Part shown: positions 35,602 to 47,273 of the stretch, one piece after another
Layout: every line of letters starts with the position of its first letter
Numbering within the stretch: position 1 is the stretch's first letter
Assembly: GCA_023159155.1 (NCBI GenBank)
Contig: JAJNNX010000060.1
Span: 62,001 to 126,000 of the forward strand
DNA: 64,000 nucleotides
Source of the DNA: Ustulina deusta
Lineage: Eukaryota; Ascomycota; Sordariomycetes; Xylariales; Xylariaceae
Reading direction: 5' to 3'
Program-made: the position numbers and the translations under genes
The notes under the pieces: generated by a model
The model's database searches: none
What the model was told of the DNA's origin: nothing
The model's input: the letters and a program-made list of their open reading frames with translations, nothing else

Positions 35602-38600
35602 ATGGGTCTCAACTCAAAGTACATTCAAAATTTTCCATCGCACCATGACATCAAAGGATATCCTAAACCAACCCTGGTGCACTCACTCTTTGAGACTCAG
35701 GTGACTCGAAGTCCCGATTCAGTCGCAGTTGAGTTCGAACAAACCTCCCACGTAACATATCACGAATTAAACGAGCTTTCGAACAATGTGGCCCGGCAGC
35801 TGGTATGCGGACGAGGCTCCATCGTTCCGATCCTTATGGAACGATCGATCAACATGATTATTTCCCTACTGGCTGTCATGAAAACAGGTGCGGCGTATGT
35901 TTTAGTCTCTCCGGAAGCGCCTATCCAAAGGGTTCGATTCATCGCCGAGGACACGAAGGCACCATTCGTCCTTGTCGACAACACAATGCAAAGGAAATCC
36001 GGAACGCCTAATGAGATCAACATTGAGAACATCTTAGCGGAAGTGAAAAATACCCATAAAGACGATACTGGCAATCTTCATGTCTACCAGTCTCCTTCAG
36101 ATATTGCTTACGTGATCTATACCTCTGGGAGCACCGGCCGGCCGAAGGGTGTCTTGCTATCACACAAAGCAGCTGTTGCTGGCCTCACAGCCCTGCCACG
36201 CTCAGACAAACGGGACCAAATGAGAATGCTCCTTTCGCACTCTCCAGCGTTTAGTGCAGCGCAGCGATCGATACTGGGAACTCTGTCACGTGGCGGTGTG
36301 TTGTGCCTTGCAAGTAAAGAAAACATCACATCTTGGCTTTTTCAAACGATCAAAAATGCGAACGTCAGTAGTTTGGAAATCACTCCAAGCATGCTGCAGC
36401 TTCTGGACCCCGCACAGCTTCCATCGTCTATCACGAGGATAACTCTCGGAGGAGAGCCTGCTGGACCGGCACTGGTCAGCAAATGGGCGGGAAAAGTTGA
36501 ACTCTACAGCGGCTATGGGATTAGCGAATGCACTCAGGTCAGTTGTACAACAATTCACGTTTTCTGCCGTTGCTAACCCAGTGAAATAGCTTAATATGAG
36601 GTCTCGTATCCTTGTAGATGAACAGCAACACTTACTTGGAAAGCCTTCTGACAGTGAGTATTGCCCATTTTTAAACCCGCGTGTTTCGGAGTTGTAGTTG
36701 CTGATGCTCCTCTTAGGCACACACTGTTACATTCTGCGTCCCGGTACTCTAATCCCTGTTTCTGTCAATGAGCCTGGGGAACTCTGTCTTTGTGGTGACC
36801 AACTAGCCAATGGTTATCTTAACTTGCCACAAGAAACAGAAAATGCATTCATCCCGAACATCTTTGGCAGCGGCCGTCTCTTTCGAACTGGAGACCTCGC
36901 TTCTCTCCGGGAAGATGGCTCCATGGTGTTAATAGGCAGAGTTGACCATCAATTCAAGGTTGACGGGCAACGTGTCGATCCCAATGAGTCGAACTACCTC
37001 ATTCAATTGCAGCCACATGTCGTCAAGTCGTGCGTTGTAGCAGGTACGGTCCGGGGTCGCAAGAGTCTTGTTGCCGCGATTGTTCCCGACGACAAAATCA
37101 GCTGGGCGGACCTCGTCAAGAACATACGAAAGGCTGCCCGGGATGAGCTACAAGATTATGCCATTCCGCGTTACTGGGTACAGATGGAAACTCTTCCTGT
37201 TAACCCTAATGGCAAGACAGACATAAAGAGACTGGTTGAAGAGATAGAGTTAATGGACGACGACATGTTCAAGGTAGTAAATTCGAATTTGGCCAATGGC
37301 GAATCGGTCCAGCTGGATTCCGACGTTCGAGAAATTCTGGAACAAGTTCTGCGAGTCCCGGCAGATGCACTCAATCCTGCCGCTACCTTTCAGGAGATGG
37401 GCGGATCATCTCTAGACGCCATCGTGTTGGCTACAAGAGTTCGCTCAATAGGTCTGAACCTAGCTGTTTCCGACATCTTACGAGAAGATCCTCTCTATCA
37501 AGTTTTTCTCAATCGCCGCGGGCCCGTACAGGTCATGACCAAACCCCCCAAGCCATTCTCGCTTCTCCCGCAGGGGGCAAAGATTCCCACAGCGTCCGAG
37601 TTGGAAGATGCATACCCCGTGACGCCTATGCAAGAAGGCATCCTGGCCGACAGCCTTCTTGGAAATGCGAATTATGTGTACCAGCGCGTATATAAGATCC
37701 ATCCAGAAATAAGCGTAAGCCAGATCAAGAATGCCCTGGAAGTTGTGGTGCAAAAGAATCAAATACTTCGCACCTCCTTCAAGCCATGGAAGAAATCATT
37801 TTTGCAGATGGTTCACAAGTCTGTGGAAGTTCCTTGGACAACACTAGCCAAGGGAGACCTAGCCACAATATTAGAGCAGCTTCGCAGCAGACACATGGAG
37901 CTGAGCGGACCAATGATACGTGCAACGACTCTCGCCGAACAGTATATCATTCTTGAGATGCACCACAGCCTTTTTGACTACTGGTCGAGTCAGTTTGTCT
38001 TTGTCGATATGGTGGCATTACTGCAAACCCAAAGCTCTATCGACCGCGTGCCGTTTAGTGCCTACGTCTCTTTTCAGCAAACTCGCGCTAAACATATCGA
38101 CACACAAAATTACTGGAAGAAATACCTAGCTTCAGCACAGGAGACCATCGTCGAATTCCCCGAAGGTCAGACGGACTCAACCCGGCTTCAGCTAACAGCC
38201 GATCTCGGCGAAACCCTGAGCGAGTACTGCCATTCAAACAGAGTGACGTTGGGGACAGCTGTCCATCAAGCCTGGGCTTATACCCTTGCGAGACATTTGT
38301 CAAGCAGCGACGTTATGTTCCTGACCGCAGCTTCAGGGAGGGATGCCGAGACGGAAGGCATTCTGTCTCTCGGTGGTCCAACACTCTGTACAGTGCCATT
38401 CCGCACCAATCTTGAATCCAAACTGGACACTCAGGCATCCTCTCATGGCAGAGAGGTACAGGACAATTTATGGAGTATCGCAAGACATGGCCACATTGGC
38501 TTCCGCGATGCCACGTCCACTGCCCAGCTTAAGACGGCTGCTCTCAATACGATGGTCAATGTGATCACCAAGCTAGAGCAGGTGGAAACGGGCGGTCCTC

Positions 38601-41600
38601 TTGAGCCGCTCATTACTCACGTAGACAATTTTACCCAGTGAGTTGCTTTCGAAGTTCCATGATTCTTGATGCTGATAATCATTAGATATACCACACTAGA
38701 GCTTGACGAGTCTAACCCAACAGAGATCAAACTTCTCATTCCTGTCTCAGCCGATAAATACGCTGCGCAGGACTTACTTGATACCTTCGTTGTTATTGTG
38801 CAACAGATGGCAGAAGATTCGCAGACCCTTGTGCGCGATCTTGTTGTCCCTGAGACAGGTGAAGAGAAGTTTGGCTTAGTTCATTCCGCCTTTGAGCGTT
38901 GGGCATCTCTTGAACCCCGTCGACTAGCAATCAAAACTAGACGTGGCGAATTATCCTATGGCGAACTGAATAGTCGTGCTGAGTGCTTCGCACACCTTCT
39001 AAGAAAGTCTGGAATCAGATCCGGAGATTTGGTTCCAGTCTTCATGGAAAAATCCGAACACACACTAGTCGTTATTTTAGGAATCCTCAAAGCCGGGGCG
39101 GCGTTCGGTAAGTCGTTATGATCTTATATTCGTGTCCCCCTGGGAAGCCGTTCCCTCGTATGTTTCATATATAGCCCCTTGAGCTAACAGAAAATTTCCA
39201 TTCAAGTGCCTCTGAGCTCTCACAATCCTCGGGAGAGAAACATGTTCATCATCACCGATATAGGCGCTTCCTGTATCGTCACCGACCAAGAAACAAAGGA
39301 AGAATGTCGAGCCTTTGGTCTCCCTATGATTCTCCCTGAAGATGCTGCTCGGCACCCAGAGCCGAAACTAAAGAAGGTTCCAGGTTTATACCCTAATAGT
39401 ATTGCCTATGTTATCTTCACCTCTGGATCAACAGGCACACCTAAGGGCGTACTCGTACCTCACTCTGCAGTGGACGCCGCCACCCGAGGAATGATTGATG
39501 CAACCGCAGTGACAAAGGACTGGCGGGCTCTGTGGGTTCTGAACTACATATTTGATGCTTCTTACTATGACGTCTTCACGCTTCTGTCTTCCGGTGCGGC
39601 TCTGTGTATTGCTCCGCAAGATGATGTGCTTGGAGACTTGGCCGGTCATATTAACGAGATGGGCGTTGAGCAAGTGATGCTGACTCCGACGATCACGAAG
39701 CTCATTCGCGGGGGACCATCAGACGTACCACGCCTCAAGGTTTTGAACGTTTGCGGTGAGAAGATCGATACCAACATTCTTGAATGGGCGAAGTCCGTCG
39801 ATGTGTACAACGGGTAAGTCTCTTTTCTATACTTCATATAACTGCCATGTTGGAGACTTGGTCTGACTGCGCCGTGCAAAAGCTATGGACCAACCGAGGC
39901 GACTATCCTTATGACTGTTTCCAAGGTTCAGCCTGATGGGAATCTGAACAGCATCGGATACCCTCTGAAGCACGTATCAGCTATTATTTTGCCATCAGAG
40001 GGGAGCAGTCTTGAGGAAGTCGAGCACGGGCAAGTTGGAGAATTGTGCGTTCGCGGACCTCAACTCGCTAGAGGGTATCTCAACCGACCAGACCAAACAA
40101 CCAAGGCTTTCATACGCGACTCAAATGGCGACGAACTATATCGGACTGGTGATCTCGCTCACTGGGCAGAGGATGGATCCCTCCTGTAAGTGAGTTTTCT
40201 CGAACACTCGAACCATGTTTCTCACAAGACTCGCAGGTGCCTAGGGCGCAAAGACTACCAAATCAAACTTAACGGCTTCCGTATTGAGCTAGGGGAAATA
40301 GAAAATGCTATACTTCATACGAATAAGGTCACGGCCGTTGTCGTCGCCGTCGCTGAACTGCACAAGAAGAGCCAGCTGGTGGCGTTCTGCATTTTCGAGG
40401 GCGACCAGAAGTCCAGCGAAAATAAGCCCATGGCCGCAGAAGACCGATTAGAGATGGTTCGAGACCTTATGAGCGGTCTTCAGAGTATTGCGCACTACAT
40501 GATGCCGGCGCTTTTTCTCCCTTTCAATAGTTTTCCCACGCTAGCTTCCGGGAAAGCAAACCGAAAGGAGCTCGTCAGGATAGTGGAAGAGATGGATCCC
40601 GTCGAGATGGGCGCATACCTACCATCGGCTACCCATGCGACCGAATTTGTACCTGTCTCGACAGAGAACGAGAGCATCATGCAAGAAGCATGGGCAGCGG
40701 TACTTGATCTACCAGCAGAGTCTATCGGCGCATCATCGGGTTTCCTTGGGCTTGGAGGAGATTCCATTGCCGCCATCAATATCGTAGCGCACTGCCGAGC
40801 CGAGAAGTACAGTATTTCCGTCGGCCAATTACTTGCCAACGCAACGCTTGCTGAGCAAGCTGTGTGTCTCAAGCCCATTAAAGAGACAAGTGGTAATTCC
40901 AACGTCAAATACTCAATTCCGCAGTCACTGAAGTTGGCCGTCAAAAATGCACCTCAGCTCAACCTGGAAGACATCGAAGAAGTCTTCCCTTGCGGTCCAG
41001 GTCAGATAGAATTTCTTACGCAAGGGGTGAAACAACAGCAGTTCTGGAACCTCGTGGCCTGTCGTGTGTTGCCTGATGATTTCGACCTGGGCCGTTGGAG
41101 AGAGGTTACACGAAGCTTGACAGCAGCTAATCAGATCCTGCGAACTTTCTACTTTCAAGCTGATGTTAATGACGCCACTTCATGGTACCAGGTAGGCCAG
41201 AATTCCCACATGATAATCGTCAACCAGCGCTGACTAGGTCTAGATTTCCTTGAAGGATCCCATACTCAATTGGGAAGAACGAACATACTCGTCCGAAGAA
41301 GAGAAGACGAAACTCATTTTGGAGTTGCGTAACGGCCGGTTTCAATTTGGAAAGCCCGCCGTCCAATACCTTGTCCTTCAGTCACAGATTGACCAGTCCC
41401 GTACTTTGTGCATCAAGGTCGACCACGGATCTTACGATGGCACCTTACTCCGAATATTCGATGACCAATTCAAGGCCATTGTAGATGGACGGCCTGCACC
41501 ATCTATCTATCCATTCAAGCATTACATCGACTGGCTGCACCATGAGAGCCGCGAAGAACACCTGAACTACTGGACTGCTCTCTTGAACTCGTATCAGCCG

Positions 41601-42293
41601 CCAACCTCCCGCAATCTTCCTCTACAGCCTGTTAGCGATCGACTGAAATTTTCGGTGCTGGATGTGGATGTGGATGTGGATTCAATCGCCGAGAGGCTCG
41701 GTGTCACAGCATCGACCATGTTCCAAGCAGCATACGCCATAGTTGCTGGCCGACTGCTGACAACTAAGGATGTGCTTGTCGATAACTTGATCACGGGTCG
41801 CAATGCGGGCGTAGATGACCCTCAGCTACTGAACGGAACTTGCGCGAACTTTCTCCCATTCCGCACGCGCCTTGACGACGTATCGACTTCCCTTTCCGCA
41901 TTTCTTAAAGACTGCCAGGGTGCATTCTGGGAGTCAACAGAGCACGGAGCAGTGGGACTGAACGATATCTACGCTGGCCTTGGCCGGGATCGACAGGTTC
42001 ACTCGTCCAAGCTGCTATTCTGCTTCCAACCTTTCGAACCGGCACCTCCAGGTGCGACTGTGAACCACATGCGCTGGCTCGTCATGGCACAGAGCAAGGT
42101 TTTCATGGAGGTTAACTATGCGCTCATGGTTGAAGTGCAAAAGACAATAAACGGCTACAGACTCAAACTACAGTGGGATAGCAACGCCTTCAGCGAAGGG
42201 GAAATAGACGAGACACCGAGGATGTTCGAGGACGTGTTTCGCAAGATGGAGGTCGGGGGGGATCTGAAACTTGGTTCTTTACTCTACGCTTAA
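35602..42293 (+). CDS. Dimodular nonribosomal peptide synthetase A-T-C-A-T-C, join(35602..36537,36590..36653,36717..38637,38686..39107,39207..39813,39883..40185,40237..41191,41244..42293)
   Basis: A 2085-aa NRPS that should activate two building blocks, join them and release the product through a terminal C domain; no thioesterase or reductase follows. A1 (about 25-520) shows YVIYTSGSTGRPKG, YSGYGISECTQ, FRTGDL and NPNGKTD. T1 carries EMGGSSLDAI (Ser near 563). C1 has MHHSLFDYW (about 748), with Tyr for the usual Gly of HHxxxDG. A2 shows YVIFTSGSTGTPKG (about 1181), NGYGPTEAT and GFRIELGEIE. T2 has GLGGDSIAAIN (about 1594). C2 has VDHGSYDG (about 1795), keeping the second, catalytic His as in fungal terminal C domains. 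In A1 the FDxS segment reads FSAAQRSI, so the Asp that binds an alpha-amino group is absent; A2 keeps it (FDASYYD). All seven introns are 48-99 bp with clean GT-AG and keep frame. The ATG context is good (aaaATGG). Confidence 0.9.
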
Positions 42294-43455
42294 CAGCTCA
42301 GAGGTCTTCGGATATTAATGTCAAGGATTTGGAAGCTTGGTTGATTTTTAGAATTTGTCTTCATCTTTGATAGATTTCTCTGTCCGGTCTAATTTAGCAG
42401 AAGGGGTAAACTCGGTCGTTATTGTTTTTTATTAGATTATCTCCAATGAATTAGAAAAGATTTGTTTTAGATCATCCGTGTCTTCGAGCTACCGAATAAT
42501 ATGTTACTTCATGGCCGCCTCGACGTTCATTCACCCAACCTTCGCTGAATAGAGACACTGTTGAAAGTATATGGAGGGACTCACATTGTGCTTGTACAAG
42601 GAGATAGGCCAAACTTATACTTCCTAGAATGTATACAATCACGTAGTTTTCTAAGCGGGGAAATAGACGATCGTAGCAAAAGGCAACTCAATTCGGCAGA
42701 ATTAGACAGGTCAAGGAGCATACTGTAATGATCCAATATAGAGAGACAACCTATTCGCTCGGAGCAAGGGCAAGAAAGGGGGTTGGACCTCGCGGGCTAT
42801 TGGCACTGGCCTTCGGCCCTAGTATATTCCGAACTAGCCCCTTGGCACTAGGCCTCCTAACACTCGCAGTCACTTGTGGCTTTGCAGCCCCTTAATTAGC
42901 CACCTCTACTCAATATCCAGGATGTGGTCTTCTTCATGGAGTACCTAAATAAAACTAATACGGAGTATGCGACCACGTAAAGTCCTAACGTTTCCAGACT
43001 TCGTCAAGGGCGCAAATTACGTCATGAAGATACAGAATGTCCGTCATATTACTCACAGCGAAGCAACTATGAAGAACTAGGCTAATCAACAAACGGATGC
43101 CCCGACGCAACATTTCTCAGAGTCGTCGTCATAACATACGCGATACCGAAGGGGGAATGACCGAGCACCTACTCCGGATTTACTCCGTACATCTCGCCCA
43201 TCGCGGGGACCATGGGGTCGCCTACCCTGCGTCAGTCTTTTGGCCTGGAGGTTTATATAAGGCATGGAACACTACATATAAATGACGAAATTGGACAACT
43301 GAGACTTTCTTTCGTGAACCAGCCCCTCTTTCTTTTTCCCCGATTTTGAAGTCTATTATAATATTCTGTCTATGAGACGAGGCAGGTGTCGGTTTCAATC
43401 GTTGTCTCACTGCCAGTTCAGAACTTATTCAGTTCTGCATCTTTTTAGGACAAAA
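42294..43455. other. Intergenic; NRPS terminator region and M20 promoter
   Basis: No gene supported. A 62-aa frame at 43097-43285 has no resemblance to known proteins. A tatataaggc TATA-like element lies near 43254, about 200 bp before the M20 start. Confidence 0.45.
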
Positions 43456-44914
43456 ATGGGAGAGCTTGACGACCTCACGACCAGTGCACGGTCGGTCATT
43501 AGAGAAACGGTAAACAAGCTCAACCAGGAGCTCTGGCAGGTCAATCTCGACTTGCATGGCCATCCAGAGACAGCTTTCCAGGAATTCTTTGCGCACGATG
43601 CCATTTGTAGATTTCTGGAGGGGCTTAAATTCGACGTTCGTCGCAGTGCCTATGGGTTGGCGACAAGTTTTGAAGTCGAGTCTGGCACCGACGGAAGGCT
43701 CGTCGTATTTTGCGCGGAATATGACGCCCTACCCCAGATTGGTCACGGTTGTGGTCATAACTTGATTGCGACGTCCTCCATAGCGGCGTTCCTAGCCACG
43801 GCTGAAGCACTGAAGCGTAGCGGCCGCCCCGGGAGGGTCCGCCTCCTTGGAACACCGGCCGAAGAGGCTGGTGGTGGAAAGGCAAGGCTTCTGGATGCTG
43901 GGGCCTTCCCAGACGATACTGCAGCTGCCATCATGGCCCATCCTATGTGTGCGCAGCAGATCCTCTATGATACCTCACACGGCTATCAGGGACTCGCAGC
44001 ACTCAAGTTCATCGCGACGCACTTGTTCAAGACAGAGTTCCATGGAAAGACCGCGCATGCTGCTGCTGAGCCCTGGAATGGAGTCAATGCTTTCGACGCT
44101 GCAGTTGCGGCTTACAGCAACGTAGCGCTTTTACGCCAGCACATACAACCCGATGATCGCGTCCACGCTGTGATGGACGTGGGCGGGACTGTGCCAAATG
44201 TCATCCCGGACTACACACGCGGTAGGTATACGATTCCTACCAGCCAATCGAGATGCCAGTGTCTCAAGAACGACTAGCGAAGTTGGGAGCTAACATGTTG
44301 CAGTAAGGAGAGCCCTTTTCTAGGTCTGAAACGGTACCGCTTGGGTCCATTCTAGCATGAGGAACTTACCATTTAAACGTGGTAGATGAGTTGGATGGTC
44401 CGAAGTCCAACGATTGAAAGAGCAAATCGGCTCCTCCAGCGCGTGAAGTCGTGCATCCAGGCGGGCGCATCGGCAGCTGGTTGCGATATCACGTACCAAG
44501 AGTAAGTCTCTGTTTAATCCCAATAGTTTGAATGGAATTGGCTCCTAACCGACCAGGTCGCCAACTTATCTCAACCTGACCTCAAACAAGACACTCTGCG
44601 AAGTGTACGTAGAAGAAATGGCAGCCAATGACCAGAAAATCATGCTGCAACAGGAAAAGCCCATGAACGCATCAACGGATATGGGAAACGTGGCTCATCG
44701 CGTGCCGTCTTTCCATGGGGCATTTATTGTTCCGGCGGGTGCAGATATAACGCTGCATAGCAGCGACTTTGCCAAAGCAGCTGGGACAGAGGCCGCTCAT
44801 ATAGTTGCGATGAACTGCGCGAAGGGAATGGCGATGCTGGCAGCCAGGGTTCTGCTCGACCCGGAGATTGCAGAAAGTGCAAAGTGCGACTTCCGGGATA
44901 ACCATGGCTGGTGA
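43456..44914 (+). CDS. M20 family amidohydrolase/peptidase (ACY1L2-like); splice of first intron unresolved
   Basis: A zinc-dependent peptidase/amidase of family M20, resembling PM20D2/ACY1L2 and bacterial amidohydrolases, which hydrolyse an amide bond. Exon 1 (43456-44221) contains LHGHPETAFQE, CAEYDALPQIGHGCGHNL (Cys/His metal ligands), TPAEEAGGGK (catalytic Glu pair) and MAHPM. Later exons (about 44386-44501 and 44557-44914, with a clean GTAAGT/CCAG intron between them) give MSWMVRSPT, STDMGNVAHRVPSFHG and AKGMAMLAARVL. The obvious donor GTAGGT at 44222 leaves phase 1, but the coding frame at ATGAGTTGG (44386) needs phase 0, so the intron does not join in frame. Either the splice is unusual, there is a sequence error, or the gene carries a 1-base lesion. 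In an NRPS locus such an enzyme could trim or hydrolyse the peptide; this is inference. Confidence 0.78.
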
Positions 44915-45303
44915 CAAGAAAATAGGGTTCTTCAAGTTTCATTTCAGCCTGTGAGTCCCTTCTGGTAATTTACAAATGTGGTCGCGCTGCATCGGGCTAT
45001 AGATGAACGGCTAATGACCTCGTTATGACGGTAGGAAGACCAACTGGGGTAAAATATATTAATATAAATATAAAATGGTTGAGCTAATCAAACAAATCCT
45101 GTGGGAAAGAATCCCCTAAGACATGCAAAGAATAAAATAAACTCTTGAGTATATAAAAGGGATCGAAGCGTCTGGTGAAAACGAATCGCTCTCAAACGAG
45201 AGGCAAAAGTCAACAACAACTAGTGGTAGCCCACACCATTCTATGTTAGTCTATTCGGCAACAAAGGAAACATGCTTGGTGGAGCTACGTTGAGATAGTT
45301 ATC
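44915..45303. other. Convergent intergenic region
   Basis: Lies between the 3' ends of the M20 gene and the GMC gene. It contains the A+T-rich aaaatatattaatataaatataaaatgg stretch in pieces (about 45050-45077), plausible for 3' end formation on either strand. No gene. Confidence 0.4.
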
Positions 45304-47273
45304 TTAGCAATTTCCCGAGATATCGCAAGCAATTTTCTCAGCAAACGCATCTAACACAGCGTTAGTCTGTTTCCAATACTCATCATGCACGGGGTGTGAG
45401 ACACTTACAGGCTACGGACTGGGGATGCCCAGCAGGGAGGAGAGGGAAGGCAGATAAATCGACAACACGCAAGCCTTGCACACCGATGACGCGGGCCTGA
45501 GAGTCAACGACTGCATTGGGGTCATCGGTCTTGCCCATGGCGCACGTGCAAGCTCCGTGCCACACAGTGTTGAAGTCGGCGCGGATCGCGGCCTCGATCT
45601 CCTCATCGGTCTGGACTTTGGCGCCTGGGAAATACTCATCACCTATGACCAAGCTCTGCATGGCTTCAGTAGCGAAAAAGGCGCGACCTCGCTTGAAACC
45701 AGCAATCATGACGTCGATATCTGCCTGGTCGGTGAGGAAGTTGGGGTTGATCTGGGGATGAACATAGGTATCAGGCGAGGTAATCGTCACCGTTCCACGT
45801 GAGCGCGGTGCGCTGAGCGTAACAGCAAGGGAAGCGTAGTTGTAGCCATCGTTAGGGTCAGTATGTCTTGAGTCCTGGAAGTTTCCTAGGAGTGCTGCAA
45901 TCGAAATATATTCAAGCTCGGGCCAGTCTGCTGGGTAGGCATCCAAGGTCGTCTTGGTGCTGTTGCTCCAGTTTGCTCGCAACGACTGCGGGGTTTTCTC
46001 CCATCCAATGACTTCCACGCCCGTGCTGGTATAAATCCCACTTGCGCTCTCGTCAAACAACCGAGCCTGTTCTGCAGCATATGCACTGTTGCCAAGAGCA
46101 GAGAATGTAGGGCCGTTGACGCGGAATGAGATACCGTAGAATATGTGGTCTTGCATGCCTTGTCCTACACCTGGCCTGTCCGCGACGACTGGGATATTGA
46201 GAGAGCTCAGATCCTTCGTTGGTCCGATACCGGAAACAAGTAATAGCTGAGGTGAGCCAAAGACACCGGCGGCGACGATAACTTCTTTGCGAGCGGAGAG
46301 AAGATAATCGAATCCTTCCGTATCCACAATAACGCCAGTGGCAGTCTTGCTTTCGTCGAACACAATTTTCTTAGCCATAGTCAGAGTGTAGATCGTATAG
46401 TCAGGGTGCCCGAGGGCCGCACGGAGGAACGAGGTTTCCGAGGATTCTCTGTACATTGTCTCGGCGTTTACGGTTGAAGTGGTCCAGGCGTTTCCAAGTA
46501 GCTTTCCACTCAAGAAGCCGTTGATTCCAGGAATACCTATCTGCTTAAATGCCTCCGTTGCCCACGTACCGAAAGCGGTCGCGAAATTGGGATAAGTCAC
46601 AGAGAGAGGCCCATTTCCATTACCCACGGACGATTGGTTGTATTCAGGGGTAGAGTTCGAGGGACGAATATTCATGTCTGGAGGCGTGAAGTTGAGACTC
46701 TTCTCAAAAAATGGGAGAAAGTTGTTCATGGAGTAACTCTGGTCGTCGACAGCATCAGCCCATTGCTGTAAAGTGTCGGCAGTAGGGCGCTGATAAACCA
46801 TGTAGTTTCTGCCAGAGGTGCCTCCGAGGGTTTTGCCACGGGCGTAGTGCATCGTCTGGTTCAAGCATCCCTGCGCCTCATGTCAGGTCATGTTTCCATG
46901 TTCGAGGTGCGTCATAACTCACGGCTTGGGGGGTAGTAATGTAGCCCCAATCCACTAGCGGCTGCCAGTCATGAATGCTCTTCCAAGAAAAAGCAACATC
47001 GGTGCCTGGAACCTGACTGAGATTGCCGTTGCTGATTTCATAAAACGTACCGGCCTCCACCACCGCGACACTTCCAGCATTTTGCTCTATGAGTCTAGTA
47101 GCGAGAGTAAGACCTGTAGTTCCTCCGCCAACGATGACATAATCATAAGTAGCGTTGTCCCCAGGCACTCCAAATGATGAGCCGAGCGGACTCTGTGCTT
47201 GTGCGCAAGAAGCCAGCAACAGGACTCTGACTGCTGTGCGACAAGCAGTTGCAATAGTAGTGGTGCCCAACAT
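45304..47273 (-). CDS. Secreted GMC oxidoreductase, complement(join(45304..45350,45409..46870,46923..47273))
   Basis: A 619-aa FAD-dependent glucose-methanol-choline oxidoreductase that would oxidise an alcohol to an aldehyde or ketone. The signal-like start (residues 1-26, VRVLLLASCAQAQS) points to secretion. The Rossmann motif YDYVIVGGGTTGLTLATRL begins near residue 43. The GMC signature ARGKTLGGTSGRNYMVYQRPT is at about 127, and GVFGSPQLLLVSGIGP is present. The catalytic His lies in VWHGACTCAMG (about 555), and the second active-site residue in GHPQS (about 598). The 52-bp and 58-bp introns keep frame; the last exon is only 47 nt and completes AYAFAEKIACDISGNC. Cluster-encoded GMC enzymes often do late oxidations, and a secreted one would act on an exported or vesicular intermediate. 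Family is certain, substrate unknown. Confidence 0.92.
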
